DNA of 64,000 nucleotides, taken from Thermosulfuriphilus ammonigenes (lineage in GTDB: Bacteria > Desulfobacterota > Thermodesulfobacteria > Thermodesulfobacteriales > ST65). The notes under the pieces were generated by a model. That model ran no database searches. It saw only the letters and a list, made by a program, of their open reading frames with translations, and was not told the DNA's origin. A program made the position numbers and the translations under genes. The stretch covers positions 736,576 through 800,575 of the forward strand of contig NZ_CP048877.1 of assembly GCF_011207455.1 (NCBI RefSeq). The letters run 5' to 3'. How positions within the stretch are numbered: position 1 is the first letter of the stretch; each line of letters begins with the position of its first letter. Below, one piece after another: positions 1 to 8,319 of this stretch.

Positions 1-2
1 AA

Positions 3-1253
3 AAGGTGCTTGAAGAGCAGAGGACACGAAAGATCGCCCAGGAAGTGGCCAGGAAGGAAAGTACCAAGGTGGCCCTGCCCAAAGGGCTAAGGGGAGTTAA
101 ACTGGGCACTCTTACCTACATTGACTACTCCGCCGGCAAGAAAAACGGAGAATCTTACAACAAGTTCGCCATCACCAGAGGATACCTCAACTTCAAAAAG
201 AAGATAAATGACTGGTTGAGCTTTCGGATGACCCCGGATGTCCATCTAGATGATAATGGTGACCTTAATGTGCGTATCAAATATGCCTATGCCGGTTTCA
301 AGCTCCCCTCCTTCGGTTTCCTGACCGATATCAAGATGGAGGCCGGCCAGGGCCACTTCCCCTGGCTCGATTTTCAGGAGCATATCAACCCCTACCGGGC
401 TCAGGGAACCATGGCCCGGGAGCGGGCCGGAACTTTCAACTCCGCTGATGTCGGCGTCTCCATCGCCGGATACTTCGGGGGCCGGCTGGACAAGACCTAT
501 GTCCGGGAGCTCTCCAGCCACTACCCCGTCTTTAACCATTACGATGGTAAGTATGGTTCCTGGTGGTTCTCGGTGATGAATGGCGGTGGTTATCACGCCA
601 AGGAGAATAACCAGAACAAGGTCATCGAAGGCCGGATCACCCTAAGACCTTTTGGGGATTATACCCAGGGGTTTATGCCGCTGGCTGGTCTTCAGTTCAG
701 CTACTTCTTCATCCGGGGAGAGGGGAACAACACCCCGGCAGAAAACTACTCCAGCGGCTACAGCTCCGGGCTGGTCAGCGCCAACACCTCCCTTGATAGC
801 TGGAACAAGGAATATCCAGACTACAACCTGGACCTCTTTATGCTTTCCTACCAGCACACCTGGTTTGTGATCACCCTGGAGTACAGCACCTCTGAGGGCA
901 ATAATTCCGGCAAATGGGTTGGCCCCACCGGCGAGGCCCTGGACACCGAGCTCTGGTCTGTCTTTGCCGATGTCACTCTGCCGGTCTTCGGTGAGAGGCT
1001 TCACCTCTTCGGTCGTTATGACAGCTTCGATCCCGATGAAGACGATGTCTGGACTGCCGGTATCGGAGACGATGAATACGACCTCTACATGGTTGGTCTG
1101 GCCTACCAGGTCTACAAAAAGAACATGATCCTTCTGGTCAATGAGTGGGTGGACTATGAGCGCAACAACGGCGGGCTCAAAAAGCTCCCTTCGGTTAACA
1201 AGGCCCTGGACAACGACTACCGAATCCAGCTGGTCTATCAGGTGAGTTTCTGA
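3..1253 (+). CDS. Outer-membrane porin, 5'-truncated by the window edge
   Basis: The frame is open to the window's left edge, so the signal peptide and true start lie outside; the first GTG at 6 is probably not the start. About 415 residues are visible. A short charged N-terminal stretch is followed by alternating aromatic/polar beta-strand segments, and the protein ends ...YQVSF, the C-terminal aromatic signature that BAM recognises in outer-membrane beta-barrels. It resembles phosphate-selective or general porins of the OprO/P type in layout, but I cannot place it in a subfamily. pstS lies directly downstream, which makes anion or phosphate uptake an attractive but unproved role. A long GC-rich hairpin follows the stop codon. 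Confidence is high for an outer-membrane barrel and low for the substrate. Confidence 0.8.
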   Translation, partial: KVLEEQRTRKIAQEVARKESTKVALPKGLRGVKLGTLTYIDYSAGKKNGESYNKFAITRGYLNFKKKINDWLSFRMTPDVHLDDNGDLNVRIKYAYAGFKLPSFGFLTDIKMEAGQGHFPWLDFQEHINPYRAQGTMARERAGTFNSADVGVSIAGYFGGRLDKTYVRELSSHYPVFNHYDGKYGSWWFSVMNGGGYHAKENNQNKVIEGRITLRPFGDYTQGFMPLAGLQFSYFFIRGEGNNTPAENYSSGYSSGLVSANTSLDSWNKEYPDYNLDLFMLSYQHTWFVITLEYSTSEGNNSGKWVGPTGEALDTELWSVFADVTLPVFGERLHLFGRYDSFDPDEDDVWTAGIGDDEYDLYMVGLAYQVYKKNMILLVNEWVDYERNNGGLKKLPSVNKALDNDYRIQLVYQVSF

Positions 1254-1273
1254 TACCCTCTGACTCTCCTCCT

Positions 1274-1301
1274 CCCGGACGGGCTGACCGGCCCGTCCGG
1301 G
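1274..1301 (+). terminator. GC-rich hairpin after the porin gene
   Basis: CCCGGACGGGC (1274-1284) pairs perfectly with GCCCGTCCGGG (1291-1301) around a 6-base loop. No T-tract follows (CCCCAAAAGG), so it may be a transcript-stabilising or attenuating hairpin between porin and pstS rather than a classical intrinsic terminator. Confidence 0.5.
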
Positions 1302-1374
1302 CCCCAAAAGGGGGAGCTGGAAATCTAGCGAATAAAAAACTAGCTTATAGGCAGGCTTAACAAAGGAGGGCTCT

Positions 1375-2421
1375 ATGAAACGATTACTTATTCTTATGAG
1401 CGTCATAATGCTTCTGGCCCTGGGAATCTCCCCGGCAGGGGCTAAAAAGGTCCAGCTTTTAGGGGCCGGGGCCACTTTCCCCTACCCTCTTTACTCCAAG
1501 TGGTTTTCCGTCTATCACCAGAAAACCGGAGTCAAGATTAACTATCAGGCTATTGGCTCCGGTGGGGGAATACGCCAGATCATCAATCGCACCGTGGATT
1601 TTGGGGCCTCAGACGCCCCTATGAGCGACCAAGAACTGGCCAAGGCCCCGGGAAAGATTCTTCATATCCCCACGGCTTTGGGAGCAGTGGCGGTGGTTTT
1701 TAATGTTCCGGGAGTCACCGAACTTAAGCTTTCCCCGGAGGTTTTGGTCGATATCTTCCTTGGCCGGATCAAAAAGTGGAACGACCCAGCTATAAAGGCC
1801 CTAAACCCCCAGGCCAAACTCCCCAAACTTCCCATAATGGTGGCCCATCGTTCCGACGGATCCGGAACAACCTATGTTTTTACCGACTATTTAAGCAAGG
1901 TCAGTCCTGAATGGGCCAAACGCGTGGGCCGAGGGAAATCTGTCAACTGGCCAGTGGGAATCGGTGGCAAGGGCAACCAGGGAGTAGCCGGTATTGTTCT
2001 CCAGATTCCAGGAACCATCGGTTATGTAGAGGTCTCTTATGCTGAACAGAGCAAAATGGCCGTGGCTGCCCTTAAAAATAAGGCCGGGAACTTCATCAAA
2101 CCAACCCTTTCAGCGATAAGCGCTGCAGCCAAGATAGAAATTCCAGATGATACCCGGTGCTCCTTAACCGACACCGAGGCCCCCGAAGGATACCCCATCT
2201 CGGCCATGACTTGGTTGCTGGTCTATCAGGAGCAGGCTTACGGCAATCGCTCTTACGAGCGGGCCAAGACCTTGGTTGATCTTCTCTGGTGGTGTATCCA
2301 TGAGGCCCAGCAGTACAACGAACCCCTGCTCTATGGACGGCTCCCGGAAAACGTGGTCAAAAAGGCCGAAAAGATAATCGAATCCATAACCTACAAAGGA
2401 ACCCCCATCCTAAATCACTAA
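1375..2421 (+). CDS. pstS: Phosphate ABC transporter substrate-binding protein PstS
   Basis: Periplasmic phosphate-binding protein feeding the PstCAB importer. It is 348 residues, the usual family length. A clear Sec signal peptide (KRLLILMSVIMLLALG, ending near AGA-K) is followed by the PstS opening GAGATFPYPLYSKW. Further family signatures are IGSGGGIRQI, VDFGASDAPMS and the phosphate-contacting RSDGSGTTYVFTDYL near residue 160. The start ATG has a strong AAAGGAGG site. The permease and ATPase genes (pstC/A/B) are not next door: the following gene is convergent. Either pstS stands alone behind the porin here or the rest of the operon is elsewhere. A perfect hairpin after the stop probably ends transcription. 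Confidence 0.95.
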   Translation: MKRLLILMSVIMLLALGISPAGAKKVQLLGAGATFPYPLYSKWFSVYHQKTGVKINYQAIGSGGGIRQIINRTVDFGASDAPMSDQELAKAPGKILHIPTALGAVAVVFNVPGVTELKLSPEVLVDIFLGRIKKWNDPAIKALNPQAKLPKLPIMVAHRSDGSGTTYVFTDYLSKVSPEWAKRVGRGKSVNWPVGIGGKGNQGVAGIVLQIPGTIGYVEVSYAEQSKMAVAALKNKAGNFIKPTLSAISAAAKIEIPDDTRCSLTDTEAPEGYPISAMTWLLVYQEQAYGNRSYERAKTLVDLLWWCIHEAQQYNEPLLYGRLPENVVKKAEKIIESITYKGTPILNH

Positions 2422-2433
2422 GTAAACATAAGA

Positions 2434-2466
2434 GGCCAAGGAGCTGGAGTCACAAACTCCTTGGCC
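2434..2466. terminator. Bidirectional terminator hairpin between convergent pstS and the S66 peptidase gene
   Basis: GGCCAAGGAG (2434-2443) pairs perfectly with CTCCTTGGCC (2457-2466), loop 13. It sits in the 47-base gap between two convergent genes, with a short T-containing tail (CCTTATT) on the plus strand. Position and perfect stem argue for a shared terminator. Confidence 0.65.
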
Positions 2467-2468
2467 CC

Positions 2469-3338
2469 TTATTGCTCCTCAGGGATAAGAAAACCCCCCC
2501 TCCCTCGGGTTATCAATCGATAGGTATGGCCGATAAGAAGCGGAAAATTCCAGGGACCATGCCCTACAGGAAGACCAGCAATAATAGGAAGATGGGAAGG
2601 AATTGTCTCCAGGATGAGGTCCCAGGCTATCTCTCCGCAAAAGGTAAAATTACCCAAAGCCAGGCCGGAGATCTTCTCCAAGATGCCGGCGAGGTGAAGC
2701 TGTTTAAATAGACGATCCACCCGGTAAGGAGCCTCGCCGACCTCCTCTAAGAAGAGGATAGCCCCTTCGGCCCTGGGGATAAAAGGGGTACCCACAAGAC
2801 TGACAAAAGTTGTCAGGTTACCGCCAATAAGTGTCCCTCTGGCTTCGCCCTCTTGCACGGCACTCCCCTGAAGAGTGGGAAGGGCCCCGGAAAAGAGGAC
2901 CTCTCTGAGAGCCCTAAGGGTCTCAAGGGAACTAATCTCTAGGGTGGCCACCAACGGGGCATGGAGTCCTTTAAGGGAGGCCTTGGCCAAGGCCGCATTT
3001 AAAAGGGCCGTGGTGTCACTAAAGCCTATCAGCAAGGGGCCCTGGCGGGCCAAAAGCTCCCAGGGCAGGCGATCAAGGAGCCTCAGGGCCCCATAGCCTC
3101 CCCGGGCAGCCCAGAAGACAGAGATCTTCTGCCGGAGAAGAAACAGAATCTGGCCCAGACGGTCAACATCTGAGGCCGCTAGGTAGCGCCTTGGAGGCGA
3201 GGGAGGAGGAAGCAGGGGGGAGAGATCCAGGGCCTCAAGAAGCCTCAGGCCAGCCAGGAATCCCCTCCGAGGAGGAGGGCTTGAGGGGAAGAAGACCCCA
3301 AGCTGCTCCCCTGGTCTAAGAGGCTTTATTGCGCTCAT
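2469..3338 (-). CDS. S66-family LD-carboxypeptidase (LdcA/MccF-like)
   Basis: Serine peptidase of family S66, which trims the terminal D-Ala from cytosolic murein tetrapeptides during recycling; MccF relatives cleave microcin C instead. At 289 residues it is a normal length. The nucleophile motif is GFSDTT (Ser about 107). The Glu of the catalytic triad is expected in LFLEEVGEAPYRVDR (about 195-209) and the His in the IGHTYRL segment near the C-terminus. The N-terminal GEQLGVFFPSSPP matches the family opening. There is no signal peptide, consistent with a cytosolic enzyme. The start overlaps the end of coaX by 23 bases, so the two genes form one transcriptional unit. LdcA fits better than MccF because no immunity locus is nearby. 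Confidence 0.85.
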   Translation of the reverse strand: MSAIKPLRPGEQLGVFFPSSPPPRRGFLAGLRLLEALDLSPLLPPPSPPRRYLAASDVDRLGQILFLLRQKISVFWAARGGYGALRLLDRLPWELLARQGPLLIGFSDTTALLNAALAKASLKGLHAPLVATLEISSLETLRALREVLFSGALPTLQGSAVQEGEARGTLIGGNLTTFVSLVGTPFIPRAEGAILFLEEVGEAPYRVDRLFKQLHLAGILEKISGLALGNFTFCGEIAWDLILETIPSHLPIIAGLPVGHGPWNFPLLIGHTYRLITRGRGGFLIPEEQ

Positions 3339-4107
3339 AAAAGATCCGCAGGCCCTCCAGGGTAAGGTGGGGAGTGACAGTTTCGATACGCTGGCTGTAT
3401 CGGGCCATGACAGGAGCCAGGCCGCCGGTGGCCACTATCTTGGCTCTCTGCCCCATCTCTCTTTCCAGCTGTTCAATCAGACCGTCGGTCAGGGCCGCAA
3501 AGCCGAGAATAAGACCAGCCCTCATACTCTCCATGGTATTTTTGCCGATGGCCCGCTCCGGATAGGAAAAAAGTTCTACCTTGGGAAGCCGGGCGGCCTT
3601 GACGAAAAGGGCCTCAGCCGCCGGCGAAAGCCCCGGGGCAATGGCCCCTCCAAGGTATTCTCCCCTATCAGAGACACAATCAAAGGTGGTGGCAGTGCCA
3701 TAATCTACCACTATAAGTGAACGACGATAGCGCTCCCAAGCAGCCAAGGCATTGATAAGCCGGTCAGCCCCAACTTCGGCCGGATGGTCATAAAGAATAG
3801 GAATACCAATCACCCCATCCTCTCCGACAACCCTTATCGGGCAATCAAGATAACGGCGAACAAATTCCCGAAACGGCCAAAGAAGAGGGGGAACCACACA
3901 GGCTATCGCTACGGCCGAGATCTGCCGAAGGGCAATCCCCTTAAGCTCCATAAGCCCTTTTAGGGAGAGGGCTATCTCATCAGCGGTGAGCTCGTGTTCG
4001 GTCTTTAGCCGGAAATCGGCTACCAGGGTATCTCCTTTGAAAATCCCGACCACGATATTGGTATTACCGACATCTATAGCCAAGAGCATGCCCTTATGCT
4101 TAGACAT
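3316..4107 (-). CDS. coaX: Type III pantothenate kinase
   Basis: Phosphorylates pantothenate in the first step of coenzyme A synthesis; the type III enzyme is an ASKHA-fold kinase needing a monovalent cation. It is 263 residues, as usual. The phosphate-binding opening AIDVGNTNIVVGIF (about 9-22), GADRLINALAA and VDYGTATTFD (about 135) are family hallmarks, as is LGGAIAPGL. It is the upstream partner of the S66 peptidase gene, with a 23-base overlap. I see no good Shine-Dalgarno before the ATG, but no better alternative start either. Confidence 0.93.
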   Translation of the reverse strand: MSKHKGMLLAIDVGNTNIVVGIFKGDTLVADFRLKTEHELTADEIALSLKGLMELKGIALRQISAVAIACVVPPLLWPFREFVRRYLDCPIRVVGEDGVIGIPILYDHPAEVGADRLINALAAWERYRRSLIVVDYGTATTFDCVSDRGEYLGGAIAPGLSPAAEALFVKAARLPKVELFSYPERAIGKNTMESMRAGLILGFAALTDGLIEQLEREMGQRAKIVATGGLAPVMARYSQRIETVTPHLTLEGLRIFYERNKAS

Positions 4108-4215
4108 TGGCCAACTTTTTGCAAGAGTTTTTTAATAAAGAACAAAAGCGAGTCAGGATCAAATGATGCCGATAAAAAATATAAGAAAGGACTCCCAGGG
4201 AAGGGGGTAAGAGCC

Positions 4216-4368
4216 ATGGGACGCCGGATCCATAGTTTCCTCTGTCATCATTTCAACAGCCTCCACGTCTTCTGTAAACTGCGAAGGCTAAAAGTACCCA
4301 AGCCGCTGGCCTACCAAGTGGCTGTCTGGTGGGAGAAGAAGGTTCACCGGGTTCTTTATTCTCGTTGA
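4216..4368 (+). CDS. Small basic protein of unknown function (50 aa)
   Basis: A 50-residue frame on the strand opposite its neighbours, lying in the gap between coaX and comM. It has a good AAGGGGGT ribosome site seven bases before ATG. The product is rich in Arg, His and Lys and carries HHFNSLHVFCKLRRL, which to my memory resembles short conserved deltaproteobacterial hypothetical proteins with an FNPLHVYCRLR core. That is unverified. A longer in-frame extension back to 4096 exists but lacks a ribosome site and overlaps coaX. Function unknown; it could be a small regulator or nucleic-acid-binding peptide. Confidence 0.55.
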   Translation: MGRRIHSFLCHHFNSLHVFCKLRRLKVPKPLAYQVAVWWEKKVHRVLYSR

Positions 4369-4372
4369 GGCT

Positions 4373-5929
4373 CTAGGACGATAGGCCGCTGATGCGGCGG
4401 TCAAGGCTTCGGTACTGAATGGCCTCCGCGATATGAGCCGCGTCTATTTCTTCAGAGCCGGCCAGATCGGCAATAGTCCGGGAGATTTTAATCACCCGGT
4501 GATAAGCCCTGGCCGAAAACCCCAGGCGCCGGGCGGCCTTATCCAGGAGCTCCCGGGCCTTTCCTCTGAGTTTGGCAAACTTAGCTAGTTCTCTGGGACC
4601 CATCTGACAATTAAGCCAAAGACCTACCTCTTTAAGTCGGCTATTTTGACGCTCCCTGGCCTCCATGACCCTCTCTCTTATCACCTCTGAGGATTCGCCC
4701 CTTGACCAGTTAGAAAGTTCTTCCACCGGCAAGGCCGGAACCTCTATATGGATATCAATTCGATCAAGTAGGGGGCCAGAAATTCGAGAGCGGTAACGGG
4801 CAATCTCTCGAGGGCCACAGGTACAGGCATGGAGACGATCACCCAGATGGCCACAGGGACAGGGATTCATACTGGCCAGAAGCTGGACCCTGGCCGGATA
4901 GGTGATAGATATCGAGGCCCGCGAGATAGTTACCCTTCCCTCTTCCAGGGGTTGTCTTAAGGCCTCAAGGACATGACGATGAAACTCTGGTAGTTCATCC
5001 AGGTAAAGGACACCATTGTGGGCCAGAGACAGTTCTCCTGGCCTTGGAACGGTACCTCCACCAATAAGGCCGGCATCAGAGACCGTATGATGGGGGCTGC
5101 GAAAAGGACGCCTTTCTATAAGGGCACCATCTTTAAGAAGGCCGGCCACACTGTAAATTCGGCTGGTCTCCAATGACTCCTCCCGGCTCAAAGGGGGAAG
5201 AATCCCGGGCAGGCGTCGCGAAAGCATGGTTTTACCCGATCCGGGCGGGCCGATCATAAGAAGATTGTGCCCTCCCGCAGCGGCCACCTCCAAGGCCCGC
5301 TTAGCCGAAGCCTGACCAAGAATATCGGCAAAATCTTCCTCTATGTCCGGGGGAGCGGAAGGAATGGGCCGCGCCAGGGGAAGCGATTGGCGTCCTGAGA
5401 AATGTTCTACCACCTGGGCCAGAGAGGTGGCAGCATAGGTGGAGACTTCCTTTATAACGGCCGCCTCGGAAGCGTTGGCCTCCGGAGCCACCAGACCTGA
5501 CCAGCCCTTCTCTCGCGCCAGAAAGGCCATAGGCAAAAGACCACGAGCTGCCTTGAGGGCTCCATCCAGAGAAAGCTCCCCTACCAGAATCCAATCTGCA
5601 AAGGGCTCAGAGGGCAGGAGACCTTGAGCCAAAAGGATCCCTATAGCAATGGGGAGGTCAAAACCGGTGCCATCTTTTTTGAGATCTGCCGGGGCCAAGT
5701 TAATAGTGATCCGCTGGGTTGGGAAGGAATAGCCAGAATTCTTTATGGCTGCCTTGACCCGCTCCCTACTTTCTCTCACGGCCCCATCAGGAAGCCCAAC
5801 AATAGTGAAGGCGGGAAGACCGGGTGAAAGATCCACTTCCACCTCAACAGGTAGGGCCTCGATTCCTAAAACCGCAGCCGTGTTTACCTTGGCCAGCACG
5901 CATCTCTTTTCGGCCGTTTCCTGCAACAT
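4373..5929 (-). CDS. comM: YifB/ComM-family Mg-chelatase-like AAA+ ATPase
   Basis: Hexameric AAA+ helicase that promotes branch migration during natural transformation in gamma-proteobacteria; many non-competent bacteria also carry it. It is 518 residues, full length. The N-terminal Lon-protease-like fold runs from about 12 to 170 (LGIEALPVEVEVDLSPGLPAF). The Walker A motif GPPGSGKT is at 227-234, Walker B VLYLDELPEF near 300, the zinc-finger insert CPCGHLGD...CTC near 355, and a C-terminal Mg-chelatase helical domain follows. Family members usually begin M-L-A-K-V, so the GTG at 5899 (VLAKVNTAAV) is a serious alternative to the ATG at 5929. It is divergent from the flavoprotein gene. Confidence 0.92.
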   Translation of the reverse strand: MLQETAEKRCVLAKVNTAAVLGIEALPVEVEVDLSPGLPAFTIVGLPDGAVRESRERVKAAIKNSGYSFPTQRITINLAPADLKKDGTGFDLPIAIGILLAQGLLPSEPFADWILVGELSLDGALKAARGLLPMAFLAREKGWSGLVAPEANASEAAVIKEVSTYAATSLAQVVEHFSGRQSLPLARPIPSAPPDIEEDFADILGQASAKRALEVAAAGGHNLLMIGPPGSGKTMLSRRLPGILPPLSREESLETSRIYSVAGLLKDGALIERRPFRSPHHTVSDAGLIGGGTVPRPGELSLAHNGVLYLDELPEFHRHVLEALRQPLEEGRVTISRASISITYPARVQLLASMNPCPCGHLGDRLHACTCGPREIARYRSRISGPLLDRIDIHIEVPALPVEELSNWSRGESSEVIRERVMEARERQNSRLKEVGLWLNCQMGPRELAKFAKLRGKARELLDKAARRLGFSARAYHRVIKISRTIADLAGSEEIDAAHIAEAIQYRSLDRRISGLSS

Positions 5930-5994
5930 ATTGAGAAAAAATGCTCCGTGTTTATCTTTGCCTCTCGGACATCGACCAAAGAGGGGATCGAGTC

Positions 5995-6657
5995 ATGGCC
6001 AAGGTTGTAGGAATATTGGGTTCTCCCAGAAGATATGGCGACACCCAATTACTTTTAAGACTGGCCCTTCGGGCTGCCGAACACGATGGCTGTCAGACTG
6101 AACTTATCTGGCTCTATGAAGAGGAGATTAAACCCTGTTTAGGATGCGTCTCCGAAGATGTTAAAGCCTGCCGTTTTCCCTGCATCTTTGAGGACTACGG
6201 TAAGTTAATTCTCCAGAAAATAAGAGAAGCCGAGGGTATCATCCTGGCCAGTCCCATATATTGGTATAATGTCTCCGGCCCCATGAAGAACCTCCTTGAT
6301 CGCCTCACCTGCCTGGAAAACATGGCCCACATCGAGGGATACAGCTATCTGGAAGGCAAGGTGGCCGCAGCTATCGCCGTGGGTAAGGACACCGGGGCCA
6401 TGATGGCCATCTCATCCATGCTCCTGAGCCTAAACTCCATGGGAGCCATCCTGCCCGCCTGGGCTATGGCCTACTCTCAGGCGGCAGATGTCCTTAAAGA
6501 TGAAGAGGCCCTTATGGATGCCGTAAACGTAGGTCTTCTTGTAAGCGGCCTTATAAGACGACTGGCTGGTCAAGAAGGCCGAATCATGTATCTCTATGAT
6601 CCTAAACTTTGCCGTCAGCTACTAAGAGAGGTGCTTCTAGAGAGAAAAAAGGATTAA
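5995..6657 (+). CDS. Flavodoxin-fold NAD(P)H-dependent FMN reductase with cysteine cluster (iron-sulfur flavoprotein type)
   Basis: About 220 residues. The N-terminal GSPRRYGDTQLLLRLAL is the FMN-phosphate loop of the NADPH-dependent FMN reductase family. It is followed by a cysteine cluster, CLGCVSEDVKACRFPC (about 43-58 from this start), as in iron-sulfur flavoproteins that move single electrons to ferredoxin-type partners. ASPIYWYNVSGPMKNLLDR is the conserved second flavin-binding segment. I take ATG 5995 as start because it has a GAGGGG ribosome site and puts the fold at residue 1; an upstream ATG at 5941 would add 18 unlikely residues. It converges on the histidine kinase gene with a 4-base overlap. 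The natural electron partner is unknown. Confidence 0.82.
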   Translation: MAKVVGILGSPRRYGDTQLLLRLALRAAEHDGCQTELIWLYEEEIKPCLGCVSEDVKACRFPCIFEDYGKLILQKIREAEGIILASPIYWYNVSGPMKNLLDRLTCLENMAHIEGYSYLEGKVAAAIAVGKDTGAMMAISSMLLSLNSMGAILPAWAMAYSQAADVLKDEEALMDAVNVGLLVSGLIRRLAGQEGRIMYLYDPKLCRQLLREVLLERKKD

Positions 6658-7799
6658 GTAGACTTTAGGGGGAGTTGAACGAAGAATTTCGTCCCCTGAC
6701 CGCAGACGCTTTCAAACCAGATTCGCCCCCCGTGGGCTTCAACGATCTTTTTACTGCCGAAAAGGCCAAAGCCCCGGCCATTTTCTTTCCCTCTGGTGTA
6801 GCCGGGAAGAAACAGCCTGTCTCTAACTTCAGGGGGTATTCCTGGACCATTGTCAGCCACACAGATAGTAACGGTATCTTGGCTGGCCCAAGAAAGGATC
6901 GTGATCTGACCATCTAGGGTCTCGGCCAGGGCCTCATCGGCGTTTTTGATGAGGTTCCAGAGGACTTGGCGCATCTTTCCGACATCAACCGAGATCTCAT
7001 CAGGATAGTCAAGGAAGAGGGAGACCGGATGAAGGGGTCTAAAATCCTCCAGGACAGACCCAACAAGTTGATCCACCCGGATCGGAGCTATATCAAGGGG
7101 AACATCTTCCTTCCCTGAGGCCACCAGGAGGATGTTGTCAATTACCTGAAAGGCCCTATCAAGGGCCCCTTCCATTTTCTGGCAGATCTTGCGGGTGTCT
7201 TCATCAGAGAGGCGGCTCCTGAGGAGATCCAGAAAACCAGAGACACCTGTTAAAGGATTCTTTAGATCATGAATGAGGCTGGCGGCCAGAGAGCCGATAA
7301 GGGAAAGCCTTTCCATCTGCTCATAACGCTCTCTCTCCATGGCTTTGAGATCAGTAATGTCTGAAAGGGTAAGAACGGCCATCTTCTGCTCTGAAAGCTC
7401 AAAGGGAAGGCAGTTAATGAGGACATTTATAACCGAAACCGCTTCTTCTTTCTCTAGAGCCATGATGGCCTCACGGTTAAATACAGGCTCCCCGCTCTTT
7501 AGACATTCCTCCAGGGTTGTCTTAATGGAGCAAAAGGAGCAGAAGGATGAATAACCACAGCCACCAGCCCTCTTGGAATGAAGACAGGTCAGAAGCTCTC
7601 CGGTCTTAAGATTGCTTTGATGGAGGGCGGCCCCGACAAACTCTCTGGCAGCCCGGTTCGCCGCCAGAACCCGGCGCTCTGAATCGACCACCAGAACCAC
7701 TTCCGGAAGGACTTCAAACACCTGGAGGAGAAAAGAGGTCTCAAACCCCTTTTCTAGCATAAATCTTATCTTAGAAGAACTATCAAAATATTTATGCAC
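6654..7799 (-). CDS. PAS-domain sensor histidine kinase with Cys cluster
   Basis: Cytosolic two-component sensor of about 381 residues. An N-terminal PAS domain (about 20-130) carries the cluster CGYSSFCSFC, a pattern I know from many deltaproteobacterial PAS kinases and suspect to be a redox or metal site. The phospho-acceptor helix holds SLIHDLKNPLTGV. The GHKL ATPase has the N box (WNLIKNADEAL), G1 (CVADNGPGIPPEV) and G2 (GRGFGLFGSKKI). No transmembrane segment is visible. The start is chosen as GTG 7799, because GAGG lies five bases upstream; a TTG at 7802 would be too close. No response regulator is adjacent, so this is an orphan kinase. Confidence 0.85.
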   Translation of the reverse strand: MHKYFDSSSKIRFMLEKGFETSFLLQVFEVLPEVVLVVDSERRVLAANRAAREFVGAALHQSNLKTGELLTCLHSKRAGGCGYSSFCSFCSIKTTLEECLKSGEPVFNREAIMALEKEEAVSVINVLINCLPFELSEQKMAVLTLSDITDLKAMERERYEQMERLSLIGSLAASLIHDLKNPLTGVSGFLDLLRSRLSDEDTRKICQKMEGALDRAFQVIDNILLVASGKEDVPLDIAPIRVDQLVGSVLEDFRPLHPVSLFLDYPDEISVDVGKMRQVLWNLIKNADEALAETLDGQITILSWASQDTVTICVADNGPGIPPEVRDRLFLPGYTRGKENGRGFGLFGSKKIVEAHGGRIWFESVCGQGTKFFVQLPLKST

Positions 7800-7920
7800 C
7801 AAATCCTCACTAAAAACCTCAGCCCGAAGAGGAATTCTTCCATGAGAGAGACAAAAAGAAAAGAAATATTTCGGTAAAAAAATTGTTAAATCTTGGTTAA
7901 GGCGGGATTGAAGGGGTTAA

Positions 7921-8273
7921 TGGTGGAGGCGGGGGGAATCGAACCCCCGTCCGAGAGTGCTTCAGCCTAGGCCTCTACGTGCGTAGCCTGGGTTTAAACT
8001 TCAGTGGATGGCCTCCCCCAGGCGGGCCGACCAACCACCTAGCCTGCGAGACTCTCACCAAAAGGGGGCAGGCTCCCCTTTTGGCCAGCCCGCTAACCGA
8101 CGTCATATCCGGGGACGCGGGCTCTCCCCGGATAGACGGGCTGCCTTAATTCTTAGGCAGCCAGAGCGTAGTCGTAGTCGGCACTTATTTTTTCCCTGCC
8201 TTTTTAACGAGGTGGCAGGACCCCGGCACGCCAGCCTAGACCTCGACACCCCCGTCGAGCCCATATCGCCCCC
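7921..8273 (-). ncRNA. ssrA: Transfer-messenger RNA (tmRNA, ssrA)
   Basis: About 353 nt on the minus strand. The acceptor stem is formed by 5' GGGGGCG (from 8273 downward) and 3' CGCCTCC followed by ACCA, with CCA encoded at 7921. The T-arm GGGGGTTCGATTCCCCC and the 5' block ATGGGCTCGACGGGG are characteristic. The tag reading frame follows AAAAAATAAGT and begins at the resume codon GCC (8182): it encodes ADYDYALAA and TAA (8155-8153), so the full added tag including the tRNA-borne alanine would be AADYDYALAA. Several GC-rich pseudoknot stems follow. It lies 46 bases downstream of smpB on the same strand, so the RNA and its protein partner may share transcription; I see no strong promoter directly before the 5' end. 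Confidence 0.97.
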
Positions 8274-8319
8274 TCTGGGTAGGCAAGGTCTCGGCCTTGT
8301 TTTTAAAAGAACGTATTGA

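Noticed and set aside
642-1475. A 277-codon minus-strand frame across the porin end and pstS start
   Set aside because: It is antisense to two convincing genes and to their intergenic hairpin, with no recognisable domain.
7921-7960. A tRNA gene 3' end (T-arm and CCA)
   Set aside because: No anticodon arm or second acceptor half lies within tRNA distance; the partner strand of the acceptor stem is 350 bases away, which identifies tmRNA.
8286-8305. CAAGG-TCTCGG-CCTTG-TTTTT as a terminator
   Set aside because: The T-tract is on the plus strand, where no upstream gene is transcribed toward it. On the smpB/tmRNA strand the hairpin lacks a T-tract, so it is at most a processing hairpin.
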